This document shows positions 46,581-59,700 of a stretch of 64,000 bases of DNA, one piece after another. The first letter of the stretch is position 1; the number at the start of each line of letters is the position of its first letter. Under the pieces are notes generated by a model that saw only the letters and a list, made by a program, of their open reading frames with translations, ran no database searches and was not told where the DNA came from. The position numbers were made by a program, and so were the translations under genes. Origin of the DNA: Mastigias papua (taxonomy: Eukaryota; Cnidaria; Scyphozoa; Rhizostomeae; Mastigiidae); contig OZ025272.1 in assembly GCA_964019165.1 (NCBI GenBank), positions 1,198,128 through 1,262,127 of the forward strand, given 5' to 3'.

Positions 46581-49540
46581 ACCGTGTTACAAAACTAACA
46601 ACGCTCAGCATCGCTAAACAACGCTGAACATGGTGGTTAAACGAATCGACTTTTCACTCCACATTTCACTAAACATTGTTGAGTCATCTGGGCAGGGCTA
46701 TATTTCTTTGCTGGTAGCTTATGAGCTAGGATGATATTAGAGTTGTACAGGATCACATATTAGGGACTGGTCATCATAAATGACGGGGACCTGGCCATTA
46801 GGAAGTTAAATGAGGCATGAAAATTTTCTGATCATAATGTTGTGCCACAAAACTAAATTTGTAATACTTGTTGGGCATCAATTTGTCATAGCTGCTTCGA
46901 AAGGTATGATAGTGACTTCTTCTGCCTACTCCACGATGTTCAAAATATCCATGTTTAGGTATTCCCGGGAAATCTAAGGTTACAAGTCGCAGATCAAATT
47001 TACTGCAATAAACATTCACTTGCCCATTGCCCTTGAAGGTCGATGTTTGAAAAAGAGGCAAATTTAAAGCCAGACAGAAAGTTCAAAACGCAACGTAGAT
47101 AAGAAGGAGCGGGTTTCACAAGTCGTCAAGTCAGCCCGAGTAGGTCTTAAAAATCATACTTGCGAACCGGCTTCAAAATTTTCTCCGCACTGACAATAAC
47201 AACTATAGGGATATAAAGATCATCCATCGCATCTACTGACTTGCGACAACGGCAGATACATCAAGCGACCATAGAGCTACAGCATGACGGCTTCCCAGAT
47301 AATAATACAAGAAGCCTTAAGCCGTACCATCGCAGTACAGTACAACTAGCGGCAAACAAGGGTCCATGGGTCCATGGCTGTGGATTACCAGAGAAAGCAG
47401 TCTTAAAATGTAAAAAAATTGAGTCACTACACGAGAATCATCGTGAAAATTCACTCACTATAACACAAATTATTAATAGGTATTCAATATTTTGCTCCAT
47501 ATTAAATTCATCAGCAAGAAAGTTGAATGACTCATGCAAGTCATTTGCGGCAGTTTGCATCCGCCCCTGGACCTCATCACTGGGGCTACTTGTGAAAAGT
47601 GGGGGCTTCAAACAATAAAACTGCTGGATTAAAGCTAGAAAAATTACTGGCTAGCAAAAATTGGGGGATTGAAGCCCCCAGCACCCCCAGCACCCTCAGC
47701 ACCCCCAGCACCCCCAGCGACACCGTCCTCATATACCCCAACATACGTTTTTTGAGAGACCACGCACTCAAAATGCTATTACAAAAACTCGCGCAAATAT
47801 TTTAAGTGCTACTTTTCCATTGCTTTTACAAAAGCTCTGAAGTAACTACAGTGGTGGATCCAGTCTAAAATCTGATCGAGTGCCAACTATTTAGGGGGTG
47901 GGGCCAGAGCGCGTTAGGAATGAACCTGAAGATCACGCCCTTTTATATAGCAGGCAACCACCCCTTTAGTCAAAGTAGTTGATACACATCAAGCGTAAAC
48001 TTCATAGTTTCATGTCCTCAAAAAGCTACGATTTGTACTATTTGCTCAAGGTAGAGGCATTATGGGATGGCACCAATTCATTGTTGCAGAATTTTGAAAA
48101 AAAGCAAATGTGCAGAAACAGCCAAAGTTAAGGCCATGAAAGCACTTAGAAATCCATTAAAATACTGCAAGATATTCACAGAATAAATAATAAAGCAGAA
48201 ATTCCTAAATCACAACAGTGAGAAATCATACAGATTTGTATAAAAATTACTGTGTTTTCTATCCTTGCAGACAATCATTCATATTTTGGCAAAGTTTACA
48301 TCAGATACAAGTTTCTCTTGATGATCTGTAATGCTCTACAGGAAAATGAACAACTTCCTAATATAAGCTCTCTCCAATGTATGAAATGTTTCTAAAATGG
48401 TAAATGGTAATGAGTTCTCTGATACATCCTTTGATCAGTTTCTAGGTCTGGAGGATTATGCTGATGGCGTGGGGAAAATTGCCAACAGAAACCCTAGTTC
48501 AACCTCTCTTACCGAAGTTTTGTGATATTTGCTATGCTGATGGAGCAACATGACTCACCAGGTTGGTTTTTCATACGCATATAAAATATGTTTTTACCAG
48601 TTCCCCCGCTCAGCTTTGGGGCCATTCAAACAGTACATACTCTCTAAACAGGGGGGGGGAGAGGGAGAATCCAAAAAAGCGCACGAAAACGCAAAAGGGG
48701 ATGGGGTTTCTACATAAACGTACGTTTACCTAAGGAAATTTCAAACGCTAATTACTTGTGAGATATTCTAAAGGGGCGGTCATTATTTATGACCAGGGTG
48801 GGAGCAGAAGAGGAAATGGTGGGGTAACTGAGCAACAAACAGTGGTAGTGGCGAGGATTTTGCTACGGAAGAGTTTGGTGACGAAACAGATATGGAAAGT
48901 GATATGGTGATAAAGTGATTTTATGGTAATGAGCAAATAAACAAGAATGCCAATGTTGAGACTATGTCCCTAATTGCTGCAACTCGTTGTGGCTGTAATG
49001 CAGGCAGTTGGAGCCTCTCATGCCATGAATGCTAACAAGATAAATCTGTAGAATGCATGTGTGTTTCTAGCTGTGAATACATTATTTGCGGGTAAATTTT
49101 TCCCTGTTTTCCTTTAGTGGGGTAAAGAAAAGTTTACTTAAGCAACTGCAGGGGTAAAATTTGTCTGAGGGTGTATGCTACTTTCTCTTTAGTCCCCACC
49201 ACGGCCATAATTAATGGCTGCTCCCTATATCAATAAAATTATCTTTCAAAAATTACAAACGCAGGATCGTTCGAATCATGGAAAACTTTAATTGAGATCT
49301 GTCGGGCATGCATTAAACTTTTCAAACCTTGATAATAGTGGCATAAGCAACTGATTTAAATATTTAGGTTGGAAGGATGATGATTTAAAAGTACATACAC
49401 TCGAGGGAGGGGGTACCTGGAAAACATACAAAAGCATACAAGGGGAAGGAGGTGCAATATCGATGAATATTGAGCGTATGTAAGAACCTTTTGAATGGCC
49501 CTATAGTGAATCACTTTCTCGACCTCAAAGTGCTACATTT
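46581..49540. other. Intergenic upstream of gene C
   Basis: No gene is supported. A short GCACCCCCA-type minisatellite lies at about 47680-47720. From about 47750 it is partly homologous to the gene B 5' flank. Confidence 0.45.
47680..47721. repeat. (AGCACCCCC)n minisatellite
   Basis: Four to five 9-bp units of AGCACCCCC with one CTC variant. Confidence 0.8.
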
Positions 49541-50710
49541 GTAGGAAGTTTCCTTCCTTGATGCTATTAGTTCTATCATTATCATAACAGTTCATTCGGG
49601 CAACAAATAAGTGATTGGGGAAGATAATTTGCAGCCCCCCTAAATCTAAAGCCTCCCATAAGTCCTTACTTGTATTGGTTGTCAATCAGGAATTAGGAGT
49701 CCCCTCCACTCTGACTCGCAATTGAAGCTTTCCTTCTCCTAGACTGAGCGCCCAATGTCTCACGAGGTCAATCTACTGGGAGCAAACGTCTATGAACGGC
49801 ACAATACACACGCTTTTATAACAAAAATCTTCTAACCACTTACTGAAACTTTCCTATATTTTTCATAATTTTACTATTGAAACTTCCTTAAGACTTTCTT
49901 TGCAAGTATATCCTAGTTGGTGTGATACGACAACATCAAACAGACAGGCAGGCACTACACAAAACACAACACCCTAGTAAGGCCATAATACATAGGTCGC
50001 CATAAAAAGGTATCCATATTACATAAAAGCGATGATGGTCTTGTGTGCATATTAGAATTCTAAAGGTATATGACTTTTCAACTTTCCTTGGTCTCAAAAA
50101 TCCAGTGTTGAACTTTCTTAACTATTTGAGCAGTCGAGTACTAGTTTCCTATAAACCACTTTCTTATAAAGCAAAAAAACATATGTGTACTCGCTTTTCG
50201 CTCATTTTTCTGTCTGTTCTTACTAGCAAACACCTCAGTTAGTGTGATGTCATACATTAAGAACTTACTTACATATTACATCGTATTAGTATTATTGATA
50301 TCATAAGAGTTGACTTGCCTGAAATGAAAGATTAATTTGGGTCTTTGCAATTATCACCCACCGGAGGCAAGCTGATATATAATTCACAAAAGAACAAACC
50401 AACGAAACTCAATCTTGTCGCCTAATGATCATTAAATATGTTAACAAAGAGATGCATGTATTTCCCAGAACACGTTTTCCAATCCAGGACATAATGTTAG
50501 TAAACTACGGCTCCTCCACCTACTATTATTGAATAGGATTACAATATACAATGGAAGGGGAATAACCATGTAATCATTCATATATATGGGGAAAACAAAA
50601 GCTGACTTGATTCAATTCTCTTAATTGCTGCGTCTTCCACAGGAAAGTCTGCCATACCATAAAGATAAAGTGCCCTTAAAGACAATTACCATTTTGCCAA
50701 AGAGGAGAAA

Positions 50711-50790
50711 ATGGACGGAAAAATCAACTTTATCATCTCTGTGCTAATGGTGTGTAACTTGTCGAACTTTGGAAAGGCTCAAGTTAGTGG
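50711..50790 (+). CDS. Gene C exon 1: signal peptide
   Basis: ATG-started 80-nt exon: M-D-G-K-I-N-F-I-I-S-V then a hydrophobic core. The donor GG|gtatga leaves phase 2. Paralogue of 12395-12471 with one extra codon. Confidence 0.85.
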
Positions 50791-53700
50791 GTATGATCTT
50801 TGTACTGTACAGTATTGAAAGCTTTAACTGTAGTGATTTAGCTTTAATGATAGAGTGGATAAGGTAATTAAGGCACTATAAGAATAGGTATTTAGCATGT
50901 GGACTCACTGAATTCAGCAACAGATTCGTGCACTTTTTACGCATTAGAGCTCTAAGCTGCCTTCCTTACCGATAACAAAAGTTTTGATTGAATATGGGGC
51001 AATCTGTTGCCTTTGACGCCGCAATATACATCCTACAAAACTACTAAGATCATTTTAAGTAAACAGTAATATTGTAGGGTGTTGGTCATAACAAAATATC
51101 TGCAGCTCATGGCCGTTCTTTGGTGTTCTTTCGCAAACTTTCTACTGAAGTCCATGCTGAATGCATTACATTGCTGTTTTGCTAACAGTAAATGCATTTA
51201 TCCATAAAGATTGGAATGACGTTTAGTAGTAACCAAAATGTTTTCAGCTCTTTTCATGGGCATCTACCGCGAATAGTTTGCGGAAGTCTACGCAATCGAA
51301 CAATGTACCGCGCGTGACAATGGCGAAGCTACTAAGAATGCTCTCACACCAGAAATAAAGAATCCAAGCAAGTCAAGTATAAATAGGTAGGAAGCTAGAT
51401 TTGAAAACTTGTGCGTTATGCGAAAAAGGTATTTAGAATTACTTTATCGGGTTCCCGCGAGAATATGAGAAGCTTTTTGGAAGACAATGCCATTATCACT
51501 AAAGAACTATCCATGATTCCGATTTGCTTTGAGCAAAATGGGCTATGTGCATTTGAAATATAAAACAAAATCAATTGCAAAGCATATTGATACTCATCGT
51601 ATCATCAAACACAGCTTACATTTTCAAATCTTCCCCGCGTTGCGAAAACCTTACTGGATTCTGCATACTGGAAAGTCTTTCGCACGGTACCTACTCTCTA
51701 CTGTGAGATTTGTAAGAGATATATATTTTGACTGCGTGGTATATCTGCAAAAGGGAAAATATTTCAGTCAAGTTCAGTAAGCAAAGTGTACTTCCCCGAA
51801 AGCAAGTGATATTGGTGGCTACGTTTCGCACGAATGATCAAGACAAAAGAATTAGGAGAATTGAAAAGTTTGCTGGACTGTAACTTTCATTTGTTGGAAT
51901 CACTAATCTGAGATCAGTGGTTACACTACGAAGAACTAACTGAAGCAAGTGAAGTAGGCATGCGCAGATGGAACTATTGCACAAAATGGATATTTTACCA
52001 GTGTTATGATATTGTTTAATACAAAGTAGAAAAGGGGCGACAATAAGTGGGTGAGGGGGTACCACATCCTCAATAATCTTAACACCAGGTCCTAGTCACA
52101 ATTTGACAGAGATAAGTTGTTCCCGCTCTGACCCTGTAAGTACAAACAACACGTATAAAAGAATCGCCCTTTTATGGACCTAGGCTAAAAGGGGTCTTGC
52201 AAAAGACATAAATAAGTTATTCTGAGCAAGGCTCATAATAAACACTTTGTCCTACTCACTATGCATTGAGTAATAATCATATTCTCTTGACAGGAAACAC
52301 AGTTTTCTTGCTGAACCATTTAGTGTCAGAATGTTGCATCTTGTGAATAGGACTCTGGAAAATTTTAGGGTACATGTTCTTAAGTGTTGTGGTTCTTTTA
52401 TGCGAGTTTTCCTGTAATAAATCTTTGTTTATCACAAACAAAACCGGTGCCAACATAATTTGTGCGAAGTTTACATGCTTATTCGTGTCTCTGTGTTATG
52501 CGCGGCGAGAGAGCAGCATCGACAACTAGTACGCAGAATCAGTCTGTTGTTGTGAAAACTCAGCCCCTTAACTACATACCCTCCAAACAAACATTGCATT
52601 TGTATTACAGCCAAAAATGTTCAGAACTTTCGTTGAAATGAGCTTTCAAGCAACGGCAGACGAAAGTAAGGCACTTTTCATACTTTGTTATATCTGTGAA
52701 AATGTGCTTCCTGGGCAACATCCTCCAAAGCCACTAATTATATAACCATAGAAACCCTCCATAAAGAAAAAAACAGACAATATGGCGATAATCGTGTCCT
52801 TTAAAGTTTTGTGCAAACGATCTAAGGCTCCGGTCAAACGACCCACTATTTACCCAACATTACATCTAACACCATATTGGGTGAAATGTTGGGTCACCCA
52901 ACATCTTCACTTCCGATATTGAGTAAAATTTGAGAGAGTTCAAAAATGTTGGCTGATGACGCCCAACAGATCCTTTGTTCCGTGATTTTGGCTAATTTGC
53001 TGGATCGCTTGACAACCTCGTCCAACATTGCTGGCTAAATGTATGCGAAGTAGAATTACTTAGGCCTAACAAAGTTGAATCTGTTATTGTCTATGGAAAA
53101 GAAGGTGATGGAAAAAGGAGGTTGTAGTTTCGAAGAATCAAGCTCAAACTTCGAGGAAGAGGAATATCAACATTAGAGCAAGAACAAGTATCCTGAACAG
53201 GGAGTTAGCACGTCAATATTGTTGAGGGGAGATAGATCTTTCATCAGCGACAAAGAAATGAGTCAAGAGGGCGACACGGATGACGACGTTAATGAATGGG
53301 AGCATGGAAAAGCTCTCACAGCCATGAGAAAGCTACTTTGTAGAGCCAATGAAGCATCAAAGCAAAGGGAAAAGGAGAAAATACGGCGATGAACACAATA
53401 GAGAGTTTCCGAAACACTACGCAGTGACCTACTACGCCTCAGGGGAGACTAGGTCCCAGCGCGTTTTCGGGGATTCCTCCGATTGCTGTGGTGTAGTGGG
53501 TAGTTTCACTACTTGCGACTGGCCTATTTCAAGTCGTAGTGATATACAAGATTTCAAGGTACGTAATATACATTATTTCTTATCATACTGATATCATTAT
53601 TCCATTCTGTCACCTATTATGCTAACAAGTTGTAACTAACTGCTGATATTTGTTGTCTTGTCTTAAAATAGCACCTTCAACAAGGCGAATAGAGAAGATG

Positions 53701-56700
53701 GCCTTGACCAGCACCTCCGAAACAACAGTTGAAGCCCACAAAAGAATACAGACGTTTGTATTTTAGTGACATTACCAGACAAAATTAACATGTACTTATT
53801 TGGATATTTTGGATGAACCCAATCGACCTTGAGGAGTGCTGAGAGTATTTAAGTCGGCTTCGGCATATTCGTATGAAAGGGCAAAGTTTTGTTTCATTTA
53901 TATGTAATATCCTCATGAAAATACCAGTTTTGCTAACCACAGAGTCGTATTTACTTCTATAAATTCTTCATCACGGATTTGCCATCATGGTAAATCGAGG
54001 TAGGTATATTTTAACTCCATCCTCGTGTTTATTTACTTCGGCGCCATTGCTGAGGTGTCTTCGTGCTTCGGAAAGTAGTTTTTGCTCCTGAGCTGCTACA
54101 CCTCAGACCAAGTAGTACTCAGTCTCCCACTGAGGCGTAGTAGCTCGCCGCGTAGTGTTTCGGAAACTCTCTAATATATCCACGAAACAAACAAAAGTCA
54201 CATCGACACCACCAAGCAGACGGACGTCTAGGGAAACACGAAGATGGAAAAATGGTGAAGTCAACCACCTGATTGAGATGCTGGAAGTAAAGCCATGCCT
54301 TTGGGATTTTTTCAGCTCGAATTATCATTGGAGGGGTGTAAGGGATAAAGCCCTGGAGGGAATTGAAGATGAACTGGGAGACTCTGCAGGTGAAATTAAA
54401 GCAAAGATCATGTCTTTAAGAGCCCAGATTGGTAAAGAAATTGGAAAGGTGGCCAAAAAACATGAGGCCAAGGCACTGATGAAATGTACAAACCAAACTT
54501 GGTACTTTGAGAGCAGATGCAGTTTCTTCTAACACTTATGCAGCCTGGCAAGAGTAGGGACAATATGAAATCGTCTTTACATCCCTTTCTAAAGCAACAG
54601 AAAATAACACTGAGTTGGAAGAGGTGCCGTCAGTAACTATAAAGTATAACTCTACCCCAAGAGAAGGCAAAGAGAACAAGAAGAGTATAGAAGCCGGAAA
54701 GCAAGAGTTGCTGGAGACATGCATTAATGAAAAGTGAAAGTGCGAGAAAATAACCGACCCGAGCGGGATTCGAAATCAAGACCGGGTTGGTTATTTTCTC
54801 GCACTTTCACTTTTAATTTCTTCCAAATCCCGTTGCCTTTACAAAACATGAATTAATGTTCTAAAAGAACCAGTTGAAAAACCAGTAGAGCAGTGCCATT
54901 TCTCTTTGCATGTGGCACAAGAACTGCAGAAATTTGACAGGAGAACAACAATAGTTGCTGAGAAGCGTATTGCTGATTGATATCCTATTTGACTTAGAAG
55001 TTAATGTTGCATCCAACCAGATTATTTCACCAAATATCAATGCAATAAATAATGAGTTTAGTGGAGATACTACTGGCAATGTACAGTAGAGTTACATGAC
55101 AATTTTGCAGCAGCAACTTAAATTTCGAATCTATCTTATTTCCTTTTCAACAGCACATGCTACCATCAATTTTTATTTCCAAACATTGATTGGCCAGTTC
55201 AATATTGCCAAGCACAACCTTGATATATTGCTATTCAATCACTAAACATTCTATAGTTGGAGAAGCTACTATTAGTTTTTTTGTGCTGTTACGGTAGTAC
55301 ATTATTACATCTTATTCAAACATAGAGCATGTTACCAAATTTTAGAACACTATTCTCACATCCCATGCACATGAAGAAAAATGACATTATACCTGAGGGT
55401 GATTCCCCAGTTGCAACCGTAAAGTGAAAGTTAGCCTGGCTTTTGAAGTGATGAGGTCTTTCCCATCGCTTATCCCTTCGGGGTTATTTCCCTTCCGAGG
55501 GTTCTAAAAATATATTCATGACTCATCCTCATCATTTCCTTGTAGGCCGCAGTATCATCTATTGATAGTTCTCTCACATGATTACTGAACAATCCATGCT
55601 CTGTACTTCCCCTAATCCAATTTCTCGTTTTTCCCCTCTTCCAATGCCTATCGTTATCTTCGAGAAGATTCAACAAAGATAAGACAGTGGTTGTCTTTCT
55701 TTTCCGAAAATCAAGCGCATTACTTTGTGCAACCGTCGTTGTTGTAGTCCAGAATCTTAGGGTAAATTTATACGATGAGCTGATGATGGGACGAACCTAT
55801 TATTTGGAATTGGTTCATCTCTTAGCTCATCGTATGAAATAGACTGAATCAATAAGCACGTGCCCACGACGAGCTCGTCATGGGCTCATCAGCTTTCGAA
55901 GAACCAATTCGAATAAGTTCATGTCTGGCTCATCAGCATTTTAGACGATGGGATGATCGATTGATGAACCAATTTAAAACAGGCGCCAGTCCGCAAATTT
56001 GCCTTTGAATACTTGAATGAGAATGCGCAGCACAGTTCGGCGTTTCGTTTTCACAGCATACCATAATGGCTGCATTTAGGCAACTTGTTACCTCAATCTC
56101 TTCCACATGTCGCAATAATGTCGGTCCTACCGAAGAAACTCTGGATTGGAGTAGCGACGAAGGTAATGCTCAATCAAATGTTGCTGAAGCGGAAAGTGAT
56201 GAGGAAAGCGAAAAAGAAAGTGATTTTGTAGGAAGCATTTAGGCGCAAAGAAAAAGGTGCCGACTAGGCCTGAAAACAGTTGTTTCATGCACCGAAGAAG
56301 GAGATCTTCAGAAAGATTTATGCAAACCAGTTTCAAAAAAACAACAAGAAGCACCAAAAGAAACAATTCTCCCAGTGAAAAAGGATAAGGGAAAATTAGG
56401 ACCTAAGGCAATATAGTGTTCTTCTCCTTGATCGTTCACGCAAAAGTCGACTAAAAACGGCCATTCTCTTTTCGTGGTCAACATTTATCGGCGCCATTTT
56501 GAAAGTTTGCAAGCCAGCCTACCGAAAAGGACGCATGCGCGAAATGGTAGAATTGTGCAATAGGTTCATCTGCAATGCATCGCATAAAATCAAACATCAG
56601 TATTGACGCGCTAACCATGAACCAATTCAATAATAGGTTCGTCCCATCATCAGCTCATCGTATAAATTTACCCTAAGGCCATCGAGGATAGCCACCAAAT

Positions 56701-59700
56701 GTTTAAAGAGGCAGAACTGACATAGTCTTAGCAAGTGTGGTTAGAATCCTGCACAATGATTGGCCAATTAGGTAAGGAGAAAATAAACCTGACAGAGCTT
56801 TCAAACATTTGCGGCTTGTTCGCTAAGTAGAGTCAAGGCTCTTCTGTCCATCGCGCAAAATGTTGTAAGAAATGTTGAGTAAAATGTTGGATTTGTTTTA
56901 CCACTCATGTTGGGTTGCCTACTAATGTTGGGTTGAATGCTGGATAAAATGTTGTCGTAAGTGTTGGGTCGTTTCACCGATGCCTAAGGCAGTCCTCATA
57001 TGAGAAAACTCAGATCGATCTGAATGTAAGATTGCTTAGAAATTTGGCAATCATTTGAGTTGCCCTTGCTTAATCTTGCACTTTCGCATTTCATAATATC
57101 CATCAGACAATGTCATTTACTATTGTTATGATATGACATTTCCCCCCTAAATGAAAGACATTTCCGCTGATATCACGCAACCGATATGAGATTCAGATCA
57201 ATCTGATCTTCATTTCGCCTAAGTCATGTGAGCACTCCAAGAGATTAGACCGCAAAATGATCTGAGTTTCAAGTCGATCTGAAACTCAGACCGGTTTGAG
57301 CCTGCAAAAGTTGGGCTGCCCAACATTTGGTTTAACATTTGATGTAACATGATATCAGGCAAAATGGTAGATCGTTGGCACACCTTGTCAGAGCACCAAG
57401 CATTGTATGCTGCAATGCTAGGCGATGTTCGATGAAGATCAAACATTTGACCCAACACTTCATTGTTCTCCACTTATTGGTGGAAATGATAGATCATTTG
57501 TTCGCACATCTATCATTGCTAGATGTACGCACGCACACAGGGTTTCTTTTCCCAGTCAAGTCTTTTGCTTATGTTGTTTTTCCCAGCAGAGACTCAGATG
57601 TTTGGCTAAGTTTATGTTCAAATTGCTCCGTAATTAGTTTTTATCCGTTTTCATTGGGATCCGGCTTAATTCACATTGCTCTGGGTAAATTTGAAAACAC
57701 TCGGAAAACGCTGAAGTTTTCACATTGTTCCACCCAGGATAAAACGTAAAAAGCCATGAAAATGAGATTTTGCTAGCGCTTTCAAATTTATCCATTTCTG
57801 TGTTTTCGATGCTCATACTGAATTTTTGCGTTTTCAAGTCTCCGTTGTCACAAGTCTCCGTCTTCATAGGGGAGCAGTATGAACACAAGGCGAAAACGTA
57901 AGTTGAAATGTTAGTTTCGTTTGCACACTTCGCAGACATCTTCGCAGACATCTTCGCAGACATCTTCGCAGACATCTTCGCAGACATCTTCGCAGACATC
58001 TTCGCAGACATCTTCGCAGACATCTTTGCAAACGTCAGCTGATTTCTCACACCTAAAGTCAAATGAAATGTTGTACCATATGTTAGGCCGTTTGCAAAAG
58101 TCTTAAGGCTTTTTCCACTGCGTTCATAGTGCCCAGTCCTAATTCGAATTTACTGAGATGTGTGAACGCCCGATGAGAACTGGGAGCAGCGAGTTCACGC
58201 CCTTGACCAAACTTCAAGTCATAAAATAAGGACTAGGCAGAACGACAATTCACTGCTTTTTGCTTCAGACTTTTTGAGAGAGGATTTATTTGTTTGGAAA
58301 GAATGCAAATAGGATTAAGTAACTAACGAAATCCCCCTCTGCAGTCGTTCGATGTGGCTTGAAAAGGAAGTTAAGCACATTCTCTGTACAATCGGACAGA
58401 AAATTTCGAGTTATCAAACCATCCAAGGTGCCGACGTGAGTTCATCTCCTGCCTAGTTCTTAAAATCTCGTGACTTCCTGAAATCACAGTATTGATTGAT
58501 GGTAATTGTGAGACACTTACTATTGGAAATTAGACCAGAGTGCTCTTAGCAATATCGAGTTCTAGCAAAATAGCAATGATAAAAAGGTGGCTTATAATTG
58601 TAGGGGGGCAATCAGACCATAGGAATCTGGGGGTGAAACTCTCAAAAACAGGTTCTTTTGGGAATCACACCTAACAATTTCGTTGATTTTAAAACACCTG
58701 GAATAGTTACCCATATCATCCCCTAATTTCTGTCACTGCAAAAGCCTCCTTGTTGTGTATTTCTTTGCAGAGTTCCTGATTTATTGTAGTTACCAATAAA
58801 CCGATAGAGCACGCTTAGTTAGGACGTCATATTCTTGACTGATATCAAATTCTCTTTCAGAAACCCGGGGAGCCTCTTAAAAACTTATTGTTGATTACAG
58901 TATAATACACTCCTCGTTCCTAATGCGAAATAAGGGCAATGCGAAAACAAGCTTAGTTATATAGTAAACATGTTGATCTCATATTCCACTCAATTCAAAA
59001 GTATAGGTGAATCCCATTTTACACATAGATATCATCAACATTTAAGAATTTAACGCATTTTTCAATTTTCCATTGAAATGGTAAAGAGGCTATTCATTGA
59101 TTTGTAGACCAAATGTGTGCTCCTACAAAGTATCACGCATATACACCTACACTGTGCGCGTACCATATAGAGCCTATGAAAGCTACAGAACATGCTGTAC
59201 TCATTTTATGTGGTGCTGGAGTACTTGCACTCGTTACAGGTACTTTACACTTATTTGCATATTGCATTTCTATTTAATGAGGATCAAAGTCTGGTAGCCA
59301 TTTTTGATTTTCTTTACGAGAAGGAGAATGACACATGCCGCTTCATACATACCAAAACTTGACAACGCAAAAGACGAATGAACTGCTACCATCCAGTGAA
59401 GATGAGAAAAGTCTATTCATTCATCAAATTATCTCTTCTCGTACCTTTTCAGGGCGGTTACACGTTATCGCAACGAGGTCCGGTATTCGACCACTTATTC
59501 CTTACTCTACCGCTGTTGTACCGGGTGGTATCAGGTTAATAACCTATGCCAGACACGTAAGAAACCTTTTCTATTCTCTTTCTCTCTTGACTTATTATAC
59601 CAAATTGTTTTGCAATTTTAGAATCCAAGAGCAGTGTTGCAAAAATATATTGAATTGGAATGTGAATGACTAAGAGAATGGATTTCTCTGTATTTACACA

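Larger units (their letters stand above)
52823..56987. mobile_element. PIF/Harbinger DNA transposon with TAA target duplication
   Basis: Terminal inverted repeats begin GGCTCCGGTCAAACGACCC on the left (from 52826) and, on the opposite strand, GGCATCGGTGAAACGACCC on the right (to 56984). Both sides carry TAA (52823-52825, 56985-56987), the 3-bp duplication typical of PIF/Harbinger. Subterminal sequence is full of CCCAACATT motifs. Inside are a MADF/SANT-like ORF and part of a DDE transposase in opposite orientation, plus two later MITE insertions. Total 4.16 kb. Confidence 0.85.

Noticed and set aside
47586..47771. Frame with V-L-G-V-L repeats resembling a hydrophobic protein
   Set aside because: Translation of the AGCACCCCC minisatellite.
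54755..54800. tRNA gene suggested by the GATTTCGAATCC-like T-arm on the minus strand
   Set aside because: No acceptor stem, D-arm or anticodon arm can be built; it lies in a foldback.
57634..58062. Minus-strand frame with M-S-A-K repeats
   Set aside because: Product of the 12-bp minisatellite; no flanking gene structure or domain.
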